DNA of 64,000 bases from Sphingomonas sp. Leaf34 (lineage in GTDB: Bacteria > Pseudomonadota > Alphaproteobacteria > Sphingomonadales > Sphingomonadaceae), in NCBI RefSeq assembly GCF_001421805.1, contig NZ_LMLC01000001.1, positions 372,001-436,000 of the forward strand, read 5' to 3'. Position 1 is the first letter of the stretch. Each line of letters begins with the position of its first letter. Under the pieces are notes generated by a model. That model searched no databases. It saw only the letters and a program-made list of their open reading frames with translations, and was not told the origin of the DNA. A program made the position numbers and the translations under genes. Positions 9,461-18,753 of the stretch are shown in pieces.

Positions 9461-9924
9461 CGGGCGGCATGCTGCTCGCCCTCGCTCTGCTCCAGGCCAT
9501 CGTCGCCGCGTCGCCGCCCGCCGGCACGCCACAGCCACCCGCGACGATCTTCGCAGAGCCCGCCGCGCTATTCATTGCCGCGTGCGACGCGAACGGCGAT
9601 GGGCGGGTTACGCAGGCCGAACTGACTGCAGGCGTCGCGCGGAGCTATGCGACCGCCGAGGGCGCCGCGACTGGATCGATCGGGTACATCGCCTATGCCG
9701 ACTGGGCGCAGGCGTGGCTGGGCGATCGCAACGCGTTGCCGAGCCCGTTCGAGGTCGATCGCGACGGCGACAACCGCATAACGCTGGCCGAATTGCAAGC
9801 ACGGTTCGTGCAGTTCTTCACGCGGTTCGACCGTCAAAAGGACGGCGCGCTGACTCGCGCCGACCTCATCACCATTCGCGGCGCGCCGATCGGCGATCGC
9901 TACGGCATCCGCAAGAAAAACTGA
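9457..9924 (+). CDS. Secreted EF-hand calcium-binding protein
   Basis: A 155-residue protein starting at an ATG that overlaps the queA stop (ATGA). The N-terminus ([15 protein letters not shown]) is a probable signal peptide. Two canonical EF-hand loops are visible, [12 protein letters not shown] (about residues 43-54) and [12 protein letters not shown], plus a degenerate third, [12 protein letters not shown]. It probably binds calcium in the periplasm. It sits between the two queuosine genes with no obvious link to tRNA modification, so it may simply share their transcript. Confidence 0.85.
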   Translation: MTGGMLLALALLQAIVAASPPAGTPQPPATIFAEPAALFIAACDANGDGRVTQAELTAGVARSYATAEGAATGSIGYIAYADWAQAWLGDRNALPSPFEVDRDGDNRITLAELQARFVQFFTRFDRQKDGALTRADLITIRGAPIGDRYGIRKKN

Positions 9925-9928
9925 GATC

Positions 9929-11077
9929 ATGACCCGCCCTCGTTTCGACTTCACCATCGCCGCCACCGACGGCAAGGCGCGCACCGGCGTCATCGCGATG
10001 CAGCGCGGCGACATCCGCACGCCGGCGTTCATGCCGGTCGGCACCGCGGCGACGGTCAAGGGGATGAAGCCCGCCGACGTCGTCGGGGCGGGCGCGGACA
10101 TCATCCTCGGCAACACCTATCACCTGATGCTGCGGCCGGGCGCCGAGCGCGTCGCTCGGCTGGGCGGGCTGCACGCGTTTTCGGGCTGGTCGAAGCCGAT
10201 CCTGACCGATTCCGGCGGCTATCAGGTCATGAGTCTCGCCGATCTGACCAAGCGCTCCGAGGAAGGCGTATCGTTCAAGTCGCATCTCGACGGGACGCGG
10301 CATCTGCTGAGCCCCGAGCGGTCGATCGAGATCCAGCGGCTGCTCGGCTCGAACATCGTCATGGCGTTCGACGAACTGGTGCCGACGACCTCGACGCGCG
10401 AGGTGCAGGCCGCGGCGATGGAGCGATCGATGCGTTGGGCGAAGCGGTCTCGCGCGGCGTTCGACGCGGGCGAGGCGCATGCCGAGAACAACGCGATCTT
10501 CGGAATCCAGCAGGGCGCCCTGAACGAAGGTTTCCGGAAGTCATCGGCGGATGCGCTGATCGATATCGGCTTTGACGGCTATGCGGTCGGTGGGCTCGCG
10601 GTCGGCGAAGGCCAAGAGGCGATGTTCGGCTGCCTCGACTTCGCGCCGGACCAGTTGCCGGTCGACAAGCCACGGTATCTCATGGGGGTCGGCAAGCCGG
10701 ACGACATCGTCGGCGCGGTCGAACGCGGGATCGACATGTTCGATTGCGTGATGCCCACGCGGTCCGGCAGGACAGGCCAGGCCTTCACGCGGACCGGGCC
10801 GATCAACATCCGCAACGCGAAGTTCGCCGAGGATACCGAGCCGCTCGACCCCGCCTGCCCCTGCCCCGTCTGCGCGGTCTGGAGCCGGGCGTATCTGCAT
10901 CACCTCGTCCGGTCGGGCGAAATGCTTGGCGCGATGCTGATGACCGAGCATAACATCTGGTTCTACGAAACGCTGATGGCGGATCTGCGGGCGGCGATCG
11001 CCGCGGGAACGCTGACGCAGTTCGCGAATGAATTCCGGGCGGTGTATGCTCGGAAGAGTGAAGGAGAGCCCAAGTGA
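9929..11077 (+). CDS. tgt: tRNA-guanine transglycosylase
   Basis: A 382-residue enzyme that exchanges guanine-34 for preQ1 in tRNAs with GUN anticodons. Active-site segments are intact: [12 protein letters not shown] (D94), IFGIQQG, the GGLAVGEG loop and the nucleophile D272 in FDCVMPTR. Zinc is held by C310, C312, C315 and H341 (CPCPVC ... TEHN). It starts 4 bp after the EF-hand gene and overlaps the next small gene by 4 bp (GTGA). Confidence 0.97.
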   Translation: MTRPRFDFTIAATDGKARTGVIAMQRGDIRTPAFMPVGTAATVKGMKPADVVGAGADIILGNTYHLMLRPGAERVARLGGLHAFSGWSKPILTDSGGYQVMSLADLTKRSEEGVSFKSHLDGTRHLLSPERSIEIQRLLGSNIVMAFDELVPTTSTREVQAAAMERSMRWAKRSRAAFDAGEAHAENNAIFGIQQGALNEGFRKSSADALIDIGFDGYAVGGLAVGEGQEAMFGCLDFAPDQLPVDKPRYLMGVGKPDDIVGAVERGIDMFDCVMPTRSGRTGQAFTRTGPINIRNAKFAEDTEPLDPACPCPVCAVWSRAYLHHLVRSGEMLGAMLMTEHNIWFYETLMADLRAAIAAGTLTQFANEFRAVYARKSEGEPK

Positions 11078-11271
11078 CCATCAAGATCGACAGCGACACC
11101 CCCAACGAGATCCTCGCCGCGGCGAAGGAAGCCAAGCAGCAGGCCGAAGCCGTCGCCAAGGCGGCGGCCGAGAAGTCGAAGAGCTGGCCGCTCGCGAAGA
11201 TCGGCCTGGGCGTCGGCATCGGCTCGGCGGCGATCGCGGGCGCCGTGCTATTCGCCAACCGCAACAAGTAA
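11074..11271 (+). CDS. Small single-span membrane protein, unknown
   Basis: 65 residues starting at GTG 11074, which overlaps the tgt stop. The first half is an Ala/Lys/Glu-rich amphipathic helix ([23 protein letters not shown]); the second is one membrane span ([19 protein letters not shown]) ending in a short basic tail. Composition and overlap with tgt support translation. No family is recognised; it could be a small membrane-tethered helix protein of DUF883-like type, which is a guess from architecture only. Confidence 0.75.
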   Translation: MTIKIDSDTPNEILAAAKEAKQQAEAVAKAAAEKSKSWPLAKIGLGVGIGSAAIAGAVLFANRNK

Positions 11272-11279
11272 GGACCTCT

Positions 11280-14108
11280 ATGCGCCTCCTCCGCTACGCT
11301 CTGCTGCTGACCGCAGCATGTCTTCCCGTAGCGGCGGTGGCGCAGGCAGCGCCCGCCCCGGCACAGGTTGCGGTCAAGCCGATCGCCTATACCCAGCGCA
11401 CCCTGCCCAATGGCCTGCGCGTGTACGCGATTCGCGACACCGGCACGCCGAACGTATCGGTGCAGGTCTGGTACGACGTGGGCTCGAAGGACGACCCCAA
11501 GGGCAAGTCCGGCTTTGCGCACATGTTCGAGCACCTGATGTTCAAGTCGACGCGCAATCTGGTGTCGGAGCAGATGGACCGGCTGACCGAGGACGTGGGC
11601 GGCTACAACAACGCGTCGACCAACGACGACTATACGAATTATTACGAGGTGATCCCCGCCAACCACCTTCAGCGGCTGTTGTTTGCGGAGGCAGATCGGA
11701 TGGCGAGCCTCGTCGTCGAATCCAAGAGCTTCGGCTCGGAGCGCGACGTGGTGAAGGAGGAACTGCGCCAGCGGACGCTCGCACAGCCTTATGGCAAGCT
11801 GTTCTCGATCTATTATCCCGAACTTGCCTATCAGGTGCACCCGTATGCGCGGCCGGGTATCGGTAGCCTCGAAAATCTGGAAGCCGCAGGAATCGACGAC
11901 GTCCGGGCGTTCCATGCGACCTATTATCGGCCGGACAACGCGATCCTCGTTGTCTCGGGCAATTTCGACCCGGCGCAGCTGAACATCTGGGTCGACCGGT
12001 ATTTCGCCGGCATCAAGACGCCATCCACGGCGATCCCGCGCGTGACGGTGGCGGAACCGGCGCGGACGAAGGCCGTCACGCGGACCGTGTACGAGCCCAA
12101 CACGCCGCTGCCCGCGGTGCTGCTCAGCTATCATCTGCCACCGGACCGCGATGACGATATCCCAGCGCTGATGGTGCTGAAGGCGGTGCTGGCAACGGGC
12201 GAAAGTTCGCGCCTGTACGAGACCGTCGTGTACCGCGACCAGCTCGCGCAGTCCGCGGAGGCGTTTCTCGACACCAAGCAGGCGACCGGCAACATGGTCA
12301 TCTATGCGATCCTGGCGGGTGGCAAGACGGTCGAGGCGGGCGAGGCTGCACTCAAGCGCGAGATCGCGCGGTTCCGCGATGCGCCGGTGACTGCCGCCGA
12401 ACTGGCCGAGGCGAAGAACGAGATCCTGACCCAGTCGATCCAGTCTCGCGAGACCGCCGAGGGCAAGGCGAGCACGCTGGCGGCGGCGGTGCTTGTCGAC
12501 GGCGATCCTGCGGCGGCGGACACGCAACTGGCGGCGATAGCGCGGGTCACCCCTGCCGACATCCAGCGGGTGGCGCGGAAATACCTTGCCGACAACCAGT
12601 CGGCGACGATCCGGTATATGCCGATCGCCGCAAAGCCGGCGGCCGGTGTTGCGGATTCGATCGCGATAGCGCCGACCGTGAAGGTCGCCGATCTGAAGGC
12701 GCCTGCGACTATCGAAATCGTGACGCCGGCGCTCGAAGGCCAGCGCATCAAGCCGCCTGCACCGGGGAAGCCAGTCTCACCGACGGTTCCGCACCCGGTC
12801 GAAGTTCGTCTCGCCAATGGCATGCGGCTGGTGACGGTGGAGCGACATGACCTGCCGATCGTGACCGCCTACCTCGTCACCAGCGGTGGCAGCGCATCCG
12901 ATCCCGTAAACCGCGCGGGCGTGAGCAGCTTGGCGGCGGACCTGATTACCAAGGGCACGAAGACGCGATCGGCCACGCAGATCGCGCGCGCTATCGAAGG
13001 GCTCGGCGGTTCGATCGGCAGCGACGCCGCGAGCGATGGTGCATCGGTCGACGTGACGGTAAAATCCGACCAGTTGGCGCCGGCGATGGCGATCCTTGCC
13101 GACGTCGCCATCAACCCGGTTTTCGTACCCGAGGAACTCGAGCGGGCGCGGACCCAGCAGATCGATGCGGTGACGCTGTCGCTGAAGGATCCGGCACAGC
13201 TCGCCGGGCTAGTGGCGGATCGCGCCGTGTTCGGTGCGTCGCGTTATGGTGCGCCCTCGGGCGGCACGCCGCTGTCGCTCAAGGCAATCACGCGCAGTGA
13301 CATCACCGCCGCCTATGCGCGCAGTTTCCAGCCGGATCAGGCAACGCTGATTATGGTCGGCGACGTTACGCCAGCGCGCGCCAAGGTCTTGGCGGAGGCG
13401 CAGTTCGGCGAATGGAGCTCAACGGGCGGGGCAGCGGCCGCGGTGATGCCGATCTATCCCAAGCCACGCGTCATCGTCGTCGACATGCCCGAAGCCGGTC
13501 AGGCGGGCGTAATCGTCGCGCGGCCGGCGATACCCAGATCGGATGCGCGCTATTACCCGCTTGCGGTCGCCAATACGGTGCTGGGCGGCGGCTTCTCGTC
13601 GCGCCTGAACCAGGAGATCCGGATCAAGCGCGGGCTGGCATATGGTGCAGGCAGCGGCTTGGACGTCGGAAAGACACAGGGCACGATCGCGGCAAAAACG
13701 CAGACCAAGAACCCGACCGCCGCCGACGTCGTTACGCTGATCGTCGCGGAGATGGCGCGGATGGGGTCCGCCTCTGTACCTGCAGCCGAACTCGATACGC
13801 GCAAAGCGGTTCTGATCGGCAATTTCGGCCGCGGAATCGAAACGACCGGCGGCATTGCCAATATTGTCGGCTCCTATGTTCAAAATGGCGTGCCGCTCGA
13901 CGAACTTCAGCGGTTCACCGGCGCCGTCGGCGCGGTCGATCCGGCAGCGGTGCAGTCGGCGGCGGTCGCGCTGCTCGATCCAAAGGCGGCTAGCATCGTC
14001 GTGGTCGGCGACGCGAAACAGTTCATCGCGCCGCTGCGCAAGGCCTATCCGAGCGTCGAAGTCATTCCCGAAGCCGCGCTGAACCTCGATACGCCAGCCC
14101 TGCGGTAG
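11280..14108 (+). CDS. Two-domain M16 family zinc peptidase, exported
   Basis: A 942-residue protein with a signal peptide (MRLLRYALLLTAACLPVAAVAQA) starting 8 bp after the small membrane gene. The first M16 unit has the inverted zinc motif HxxEH (H81, E84, H85 in HMFEHLMF) and the downstream acidic segment near RDVVKEELRQR. The second unit, from about residue 515 (VRLANGMRLVTVERHDLP), lacks HxxEH, as is usual for the non-catalytic half of a clam-shell pair. It probably degrades peptides in the periplasm. Confidence 0.93.
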   Translation: MRLLRYALLLTAACLPVAAVAQAAPAPAQVAVKPIAYTQRTLPNGLRVYAIRDTGTPNVSVQVWYDVGSKDDPKGKSGFAHMFEHLMFKSTRNLVSEQMDRLTEDVGGYNNASTNDDYTNYYEVIPANHLQRLLFAEADRMASLVVESKSFGSERDVVKEELRQRTLAQPYGKLFSIYYPELAYQVHPYARPGIGSLENLEAAGIDDVRAFHATYYRPDNAILVVSGNFDPAQLNIWVDRYFAGIKTPSTAIPRVTVAEPARTKAVTRTVYEPNTPLPAVLLSYHLPPDRDDDIPALMVLKAVLATGESSRLYETVVYRDQLAQSAEAFLDTKQATGNMVIYAILAGGKTVEAGEAALKREIARFRDAPVTAAELAEAKNEILTQSIQSRETAEGKASTLAAAVLVDGDPAAADTQLAAIARVTPADIQRVARKYLADNQSATIRYMPIAAKPAAGVADSIAIAPTVKVADLKAPATIEIVTPALEGQRIKPPAPGKPVSPTVPHPVEVRLANGMRLVTVERHDLPIVTAYLVTSGGSASDPVNRAGVSSLAADLITKGTKTRSATQIARAIEGLGGSIGSDAASDGASVDVTVKSDQLAPAMAILADVAINPVFVPEELERARTQQIDAVTLSLKDPAQLAGLVADRAVFGASRYGAPSGGTPLSLKAITRSDITAAYARSFQPDQATLIMVGDVTPARAKVLAEAQFGEWSSTGGAAAAVMPIYPKPRVIVVDMPEAGQAGVIVARPAIPRSDARYYPLAVANTVLGGGFSSRLNQEIRIKRGLAYGAGSGLDVGKTQGTIAAKTQTKNPTAADVVTLIVAEMARMGSASVPAAELDTRKAVLIGNFGRGIETTGGIANIVGSYVQNGVPLDELQRFTGAVGAVDPAAVQSAAVALLDPKAASIVVVGDAKQFIAPLRKAYPSVEVIPEAALNLDTPALR

Positions 14109-14231
14109 CGCACAGATCGTCCCGAGGTGGGACGGATGGAATCGGTGGGCGATCCTGCACGCGATGTCAGCTATACGGGACGTTCATGCTCATCGGGGCA
14201 TTTTCGTCACTGGTAGATTCGAGGTAGCACG

Positions 14232-15221
14232 GTGCGCGTTAGGGTGCAGACGGTTCGGTTGATGCGCCGCATCTGGTGGGCGATGGTCGCCATGGTGCTG
14301 GTGATCGGCGCCGGCATGTCGGCAAACGCCGCGCTGCGCCGAATTTCCGCTCGGAACGCCGCACGGGATCAGGCGATCGTCGCTACGGCGACGCCCGTTT
14401 CGGCATTGTCGACCTCTCCCAATCAGGAAATCGCAGCCCCCGCCATCGGTGTGACCGGCACGATCGACCTTCCCGCCTTGCCAATTCCGGCTGGAGCGGT
14501 GCTGGATGCCGGCGTGGTGGCCGCTCGGCCGTTCTCGATGGCGAGCGCGTCGACGATCGACCGTGACCGCGCGATCCAGTGCCTTACCGCCGCAATCTAT
14601 TACGAGGCCGCATCCGAACCCGATGCCGGGCAACAGGCGGTGGCGCAGGTCATTCTCAACCGCGCGCGCCATCCTGCGTTTCCGGGGACGGTGTGCGGCG
14701 TGGTGTATCAAGGGTCCGAGCATGCCGGCTGCCAGTTCAGCTTTGCTTGCGACGGGGCGATGGCGCGCATCCCGGCGCGTGCGGCGTGGCTGCGAGCGGC
14801 GCGCGCCGCGGGAATGGCGCTCGCCGGTTATGTCTACGTCCCAGTCGGATTGGCGACGCACTACCATACCTATGCGGTGACGCCGGCGTGGAACCGCAGC
14901 ATGGTCATGACCGACGTGGTGGGTGCGCACTTTTTCCATCGGTGGAAGGGGTATTGGGGCACCTCGGCGGCGTTCAGCCAGCGCTATGCCGGTGGCGAGC
15001 CGCTCCCGGGTCCACACATGACCGTGCAGCCGGTCACCCCTTCGGCACCGACGCCACAGATGATCGCCGCCGCCACGGCGGCGGCCGTTAAGGTCGCCAC
15101 GCCGTCCACGCCGGTGGTGGTTGCAGACGCCAGGACCTCGGCGCCGGTGGCCGTCGACATGCTGACGCCGGAATCGCAGATTCTCGACCGGTGGAAAGAT
15201 TCTGGGACGCCGCTGAAATAG
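14232..15221 (+). CDS. SleB-type cell wall hydrolase, membrane anchored
   Basis: 329 residues with one N-terminal membrane anchor (WWAMVAMVLVIGAGMSANAAL) and a central Hydrolase_2/SleB-like domain (about residues 115-225): LTAAIYYEAASEPDAGQQAVAQVILNRARHPAFPGTVCGVVYQGS and the later THYHTYAVTPAWN. The glutamate in YYEAA is the likely catalytic residue for cleaving peptidoglycan. The C-terminus is a Pro/Ala-rich tail. The start is GTG 14232, but ATG 14262 (MRRIWWAM) is as good and would trim ten residues. Confidence 0.85.
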   Translation: MRVRVQTVRLMRRIWWAMVAMVLVIGAGMSANAALRRISARNAARDQAIVATATPVSALSTSPNQEIAAPAIGVTGTIDLPALPIPAGAVLDAGVVAARPFSMASASTIDRDRAIQCLTAAIYYEAASEPDAGQQAVAQVILNRARHPAFPGTVCGVVYQGSEHAGCQFSFACDGAMARIPARAAWLRAARAAGMALAGYVYVPVGLATHYHTYAVTPAWNRSMVMTDVVGAHFFHRWKGYWGTSAAFSQRYAGGEPLPGPHMTVQPVTPSAPTPQMIAAATAAAVKVATPSTPVVVADARTSAPVAVDMLTPESQILDRWKDSGTPLK

Positions 15222-15533
15222 GCCAGGCGACGGTTTTCACCTGACGCCGGGATTTCAGAAGATCCTGCAAGCTATCGCAGAGCTATCAGGCGGACGCTGT
15301 TGCCCGCCCTGTTGCACGTCGGACCCCCGGCAGCGGCGCTGACGTACCGCCCGACGTCGTTCTGCACCAAGATCCGTTCGTGCCAGGCCGCGGATGGTCT
15401 TCGCTTCGACCGACTTTGCGTACTTCACCGCAGTGCCGGAGGTCTTGCGGTTTGGCGGGCCTTTTGGGCTTTGTGAGATGCCGGACGAGATTTCGTCGGA
15501 GGTGAGCAACTGCCGACCTGATCGGACAAAGCA
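15222..15533. other. Gap with no confident gene
   Basis: This stretch between the SleB-type gene and the minus-strand terminator holds a leftward frame (15255-15509) with an opening part that reads like protein (TSDEISSGISQSPKGPPNRK) and then becomes Arg-rich and compositionally odd. I could not recognise it. It may be a decayed gene end or a chance frame. No tRNA, promoter consensus or member of the palindrome families was seen in it. Confidence 0.4.
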
Positions 15534-15562
15534 AAACCCGAGTGAATTGCAACACCCGGGTT
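15534..15562 (-). terminator. Rho-independent terminator of the 76-residue gene
   Basis: Reading leftward, arms AACCCGGGTG and CACTCGGGTT (one G-U pair) enclose an 8-nt loop and are followed by TTGCTTT. It lies about 30 bp beyond the stop of the 15594-15824 gene. Confidence 0.75.
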
Positions 15563-15593
15563 CCTTTAGCGCTATTGAGGATGAATGGTGCGC

Positions 15594-15824
15594 CTACTCG
15601 GCGGGGACCATCGACGGCGCGCCGATCATCATGCGTTCGCCACCGGGAGGGGCGGCTTCGCGGGCGGCACGGAGAATCTGGGTGCGCTCGGCGCGCGATG
15701 CCATGTCATCCCAGGCCTTTTCGGCGCGGCGGCAGCGGTCGCGGACATTGTCGAGGAGGGCGGCATCGCCGTTGCGACGCTCTTCATCAGCGCGGGCCCG
15801 GTAAAATTCTGGATTATCGGCCAT
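15594..15824 (-). CDS. Small conserved-type soluble protein, unknown
   Basis: 76 residues, highly charged and helical (NPEFYRARADEERRNGDAALLDNVRDRCRRAEKAWDDMASRAERTQ). It has an AGGAG ribosome-binding site 9 nt upstream and its own terminator, so it is very probably translated as a single-gene unit. There is no signal peptide or membrane segment. The shape resembles small sphingomonad proteins of unknown function; I assign none. Confidence 0.75.
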   Translation of the reverse strand: MADNPEFYRARADEERRNGDAALLDNVRDRCRRAEKAWDDMASRAERTQILRAAREAAPPGGERMMIGAPSMVPAE

Positions 15825-15846
15825 GCTGATGCGCTCCTGCGGGAGA

Positions 15847-15884
15847 GTAAAAAAGGGTTGATGCGGCGATCCGAAGACCGCCGC
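15847..15884 (-). terminator. Terminator of the cold-shock gene
   Basis: Reading leftward from the csp stop, a stem GCGGCG...CGCCGC (15863-15884) is followed by CATCAACCCTTTTTT. A second hairpin, TGGCGGA/TCCGCCA at about 15902-15919, lies nearer the stop. Confidence 0.7.
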
Positions 15885-15926
15885 ACCGCAACCGAGATCA
15901 GGTGGCGGATTGCTCCGCCAACGAGA

Positions 15927-16139
15927 TCAATCGGCTGGCTGGAGGTTCACGGCCGACTGCTTGCCACGCTTGTCGGGCTCGAGCTCGTAGGTGACGCGCT
16001 GGTTCTGGTTCAGCGTCGGCATGCCGGCGCGCTCAACCGCGGTGATGTGCACGAATGCATCGTTGCCGCCGCCATCCGGCGCGATGAAGCCATAGCCCTT
16101 GTCGGCGTTGAAGAATTTGACGGTTCCGGTGATAGCCAT
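15927..16139 (-). CDS. Cold-shock protein, CspA family
   Basis: 70 residues, the normal length for a single cold-shock domain that binds single-stranded RNA/DNA. RNP1 is KGYGFIAP and RNP2 is DAFVHITAV. The start was set at ATG 16139 (MAITGTVKFFNADKG), preceded by AAGGAG; the longer open frame upstream has no conserved sequence. The 279-bp gap upstream to the next gene could include the long structured leader typical of csp mRNAs, but no cold-box was identified. Confidence 0.95.
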   Translation of the reverse strand: MAITGTVKFFNADKGYGFIAPDGGGNDAFVHITAVERAGMPTLNQNQRVTYELEPDKRGKQSAVNLQPAD

Positions 16140-16382
16140 GAAGTGGCTCCTTCTTAGTATGGGGTAACCCGACGTTCGAGCGACCCTGTGCCGCGGAGCA
16201 GGGAAAGAAGGAGAAAGGTGCCGCAAAGCGCCAAGAACCGTCGATGTGCGACTGTAGCTGAGCGCTATATGGGCCAAGACCGCCGGAATTGCAAATCTTG
16301 CCGGTCAAATCAGTCCGGAATTACATCGAAAGACGCATAGATTATTTTCGCCACCGCGCCGCGGAGCGGTATAACTTTGGGT

Positions 16383-16412
16383 CGACCGGCGCCGATATTT
16401 CGGCGCCGGTCG
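16383..16412. terminator. Perfect 13-bp hairpin 3' of the glycine-zipper gene
   Basis: Arms CGACCGGCGCCGA and TCGGCGCCGGTCG pair completely around a 4-nt loop, 7 bp past the stop of the minus-strand gene at 16419. No long T run follows on either strand, so it may be a stabilising 3' hairpin rather than a strict intrinsic terminator. Confidence 0.55.
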
Positions 16413-16418
16413 AGCGAT

Positions 16419-16832
16419 TTAGCGGCAGCGGGTATCGTTGTTCGAGCGATCCACCGCACGCCCGGCAAGCGCACCCCCGGCCGCGCCGAGGACCGTGCCG
16501 AGCAACCCCGAGCCGCCCGGCGCGATGATGTTGCCGAGCACGCCGCCCGCGACTCCGCCGACGATCAGCCCGGTGGTGCCGTCGTCGCGGCGGCAATAAT
16601 AGCGGCCGTCATTGCCGCGATAGACGCGGTCGTTGCTCGACAGGCGACGCTCGCGGTAGCGACGGTCGTCGCGATAGTAGCGACCCGCGTCATAGCCGCC
16701 ATAAGCGGGGTCGGGCGCGTTATAGTCGTAGGAACGATAGCGCGGGTCGACGCCATAGCGACTGCCGCCGTCGCCGACGCAGCCGGCAACCATGGTGGAG
16801 GCGGCCAGCAGGCCCAGCATCGCAACGCGCAT
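16419..16832 (-). CDS. Glycine-zipper outer-membrane-type lipoprotein
   Basis: 137 residues with a lipoprotein signal (MLGLLAASTMVAGC, Cys18), a Tyr/Arg/Asp-rich middle (RYYRDDRRYRERR; RVYRGNDGRYYCRRDDG) and a C-terminal glycine-zipper segment (GLIVGGVAGGVLGNIIAPGGSGLLGTVLGAAGGALAGRAVD). This is the layout of the 17-kDa surface antigen-like/glycine zipper family, predicted to sit in the outer membrane. Its function is unknown. It starts 77 bp after the DUF3597 gene and may be read from the same transcript. Confidence 0.8.
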   Translation of the reverse strand: MRVAMLGLLAASTMVAGCVGDGGSRYGVDPRYRSYDYNAPDPAYGGYDAGRYYRDDRRYRERRLSSNDRVYRGNDGRYYCRRDDGTTGLIVGGVAGGVLGNIIAPGGSGLLGTVLGAAGGALAGRAVDRSNNDTRCR

Positions 16833-16909
16833 TTCGTGTCCTTTCAGAGGGTTGATGTATTTGCGTAATGATCGGCGCCGGGATTTGGTTGCCGGCGCCG
16901 AAAGTCGCC

Positions 16910-17374
16910 TCAGTCCTTGAGGGTGGCGGGCACGGTGCCGCCGTTCTTCTCCAGCTCGCGCATCACCGCCTTTTGCAGCCAGATGTTCATCTCCGCGCTG
17001 CCGTCCTTCTCGCCGGTGTAGCCGAGTTCGGTGGCGAGCTCCTTGCGGTTGGCGAGGCTCGAATCGAGATCGAGCAGCTTCATCAGATCGACGATCGACG
17101 TGCGCCAGTTGAGATCGGAGCCCTTCTTCGACGCGATGCCCGAGAGGACAGCCTCGACGTCGACCGACTGGGCGGGGGCGGCCTGCGGCGTCGGGGCGGG
17201 CGCGGGCGTCGGCGCTGGCTGGGCGGCGGTCGTCTGCGGGGCGGTCGTCTGCGGGGCGGTGGTCTGCGGGGCGGGCGCAGGCGCTGCCTCGGGCTTGGGC
17301 GTGCCGAAATGGCCGCTGCCCAGCGGGCCCTTTTCGCCGAAGATGGCGGACTTGATCTTGCTGAAAATGCTCAT
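16910..17374 (-). CDS. DUF3597 family protein
   Basis: 154 residues. The N-terminus MSIFSKIKSAIFG is followed by a Pro/Ala/Gln linker with a triple APQTT repeat, then the DUF3597 domain (about residues 70-154: VDVEAVLSGIASKKGSDLNWRTSIVDLMKLLDLDSSLANRKELATELGYTGEKDGSAEMNIWLQKAVM). Structures of this family show a LysM-like/alpha fold of unknown role. Its ATG overlaps the stop of the upstream gene (ATGA), implying coupled translation. Confidence 0.85.
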   Translation of the reverse strand: MSIFSKIKSAIFGEKGPLGSGHFGTPKPEAAPAPAPQTTAPQTTAPQTTAAQPAPTPAPAPTPQAAPAQSVDVEAVLSGIASKKGSDLNWRTSIVDLMKLLDLDSSLANRKELATELGYTGEKDGSAEMNIWLQKAVMRELEKNGGTVPATLKD

Positions 17375-18753
17375 GGGGGATCTCCGTCAAATGGATAGGT
17401 AGCGGCGGGAGAACGCCCGGTCGGCGGTTTGGGTTCAGCGTCCCGCGGGGCGGCAATGTCGGGTACGTCCTCCAGGGCGTCCAGATCGCCCGAGCGGTGC
17501 GAATCGAACGCCCAGGCGAGCCCGGCGACGCGGTCCGCGTCCGTGTCGCCGATCGCCGGCAGGCGGTCCGCGTCGACCAACCCGGCATCGACCGCATAGC
17601 CGAGAAACCACGCATCGCGGTCCGCGGCTTCCACGACGCGCCGCGCCGCGATCTCGCGATCGCGGGGGGTATCGAGGATGATCGCCTCGTCCGCCGAGCA
17701 GGCGCGGCTATAGCCGTCATCGCCGAAATCGCTGCCTTCGTCGCCATCGAAGTCGCCGGGCGGCGGGAAACTGGTGCGCCAGCCATCGCCGATCGGGTCG
17801 TACCAGACCGGGCTGTCGCCGACGCGACCCTCGTGCAGATCCGAGTGAAGTTCACAAAGTGCAGACGCTGGCGCAGGGGCAGCGGAGCCAGCGGGAGGGA
17901 CAGCGGGGGGCGCGATCGGAGGTTCGGGGTCGGGCGCGAGGCGGAGCAGGCCGACGGCTTCGGCGCGTGCCCATTGCGCCGCGGTCCAGCCGGCGCGCGC
18001 GGCGGGATCGAGATCGGCGATCGCGATCTCGGACGCGAGCCCCGCGCCGGTGCGCAGCCAGCGATCGGCGCGGGCGAGCGCGAGGATCGGCGCCAGTGCC
18101 GCCCCCGCTGCCCCCTGCTCGGTTGCCGACTCGATCGTCGCGTCGGTCTTGAGGCGCTCGCCGAGAAACAGGCCCGCGCGGGCGGGGCTCGCGTCGCCCG
18201 CGATGACGTCGAGAAAGGCGTCGAATTCGGTAGCGACCATCCGCGTGGCGGCGTTGGCGGCCTCGGTCGCGTCGGCGTGGCGATCGAGCCGGTTGAGCAG
18301 CGCCATGGCGAGGCGGTTGTCATAGCGGTGGCGCTCGATCACCTCGCCGTCGGGGCGGGTGACGCGCTCGGTCTGGCCGGCGATCGCGCGGAGGAAGAGC
18401 GTCTCGGCGACGGCCGGCCGCGCGACGAGCCTGGCGGCGTCCCAGCCGAGCGCGAACGCCGCGCCCGCCGCGCGGCGCCGCAGCGCATAGGCGGCCCCCG
18501 GCGAGAGGCCGACGCTGGCGCTGGCCTCGTCGACGGTGGCGCCCTCGGCGATGCGTTCGAGAAAGCCGCGCTGGCGATCGGGCGTCCAGCCGTCGCTACG
18601 CTGCGTGTAGCGCGCGGGTGTGGCCGGGGCGTAGCAGTGGAGGGGCGCGATCTCTGGCGGGGCGTTTTCGGGATGGGCGGCGGTTTGCGGGCGCGTGGGG
18701 GTGGCGTGCGGGGGCGCGTCGCTGGCGCCGAGGGGTGCGAGGGGGGCGGTCAC
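17371..18753 (-). CDS. HTH-containing protein, unknown
   Basis: 460 residues starting at GTG 18753, which overlaps the stop of the preceding reading frame. After a Pro-rich leader, residues about 55-100 (WTPDRQRGFLERIAEGATVDEASASVGLSPGAAYALRRR) look like a helix-turn-helix similar to those in phage terminase small subunits. The rest is Ala/Asp/Arg-rich with no recognised enzyme motif. The middle and tail are acidic (FDGDEGSDFGDDGY). No other phage genes are nearby, so a chromosomal DNA-binding role is as likely as a prophage remnant. Confidence 0.7.
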   Translation of the reverse strand: MTAPLAPLGASDAPPHATPTRPQTAAHPENAPPEIAPLHCYAPATPARYTQRSDGWTPDRQRGFLERIAEGATVDEASASVGLSPGAAYALRRRAAGAAFALGWDAARLVARPAVAETLFLRAIAGQTERVTRPDGEVIERHRYDNRLAMALLNRLDRHADATEAANAATRMVATEFDAFLDVIAGDASPARAGLFLGERLKTDATIESATEQGAAGAALAPILALARADRWLRTGAGLASEIAIADLDPAARAGWTAAQWARAEAVGLLRLAPDPEPPIAPPAVPPAGSAAPAPASALCELHSDLHEGRVGDSPVWYDPIGDGWRTSFPPPGDFDGDEGSDFGDDGYSRACSADEAIILDTPRDREIAARRVVEAADRDAWFLGYAVDAGLVDADRLPAIGDTDADRVAGLAWAFDSHRSGDLDALEDVPDIAAPRDAEPKPPTGRSPAATYPFDGDPP

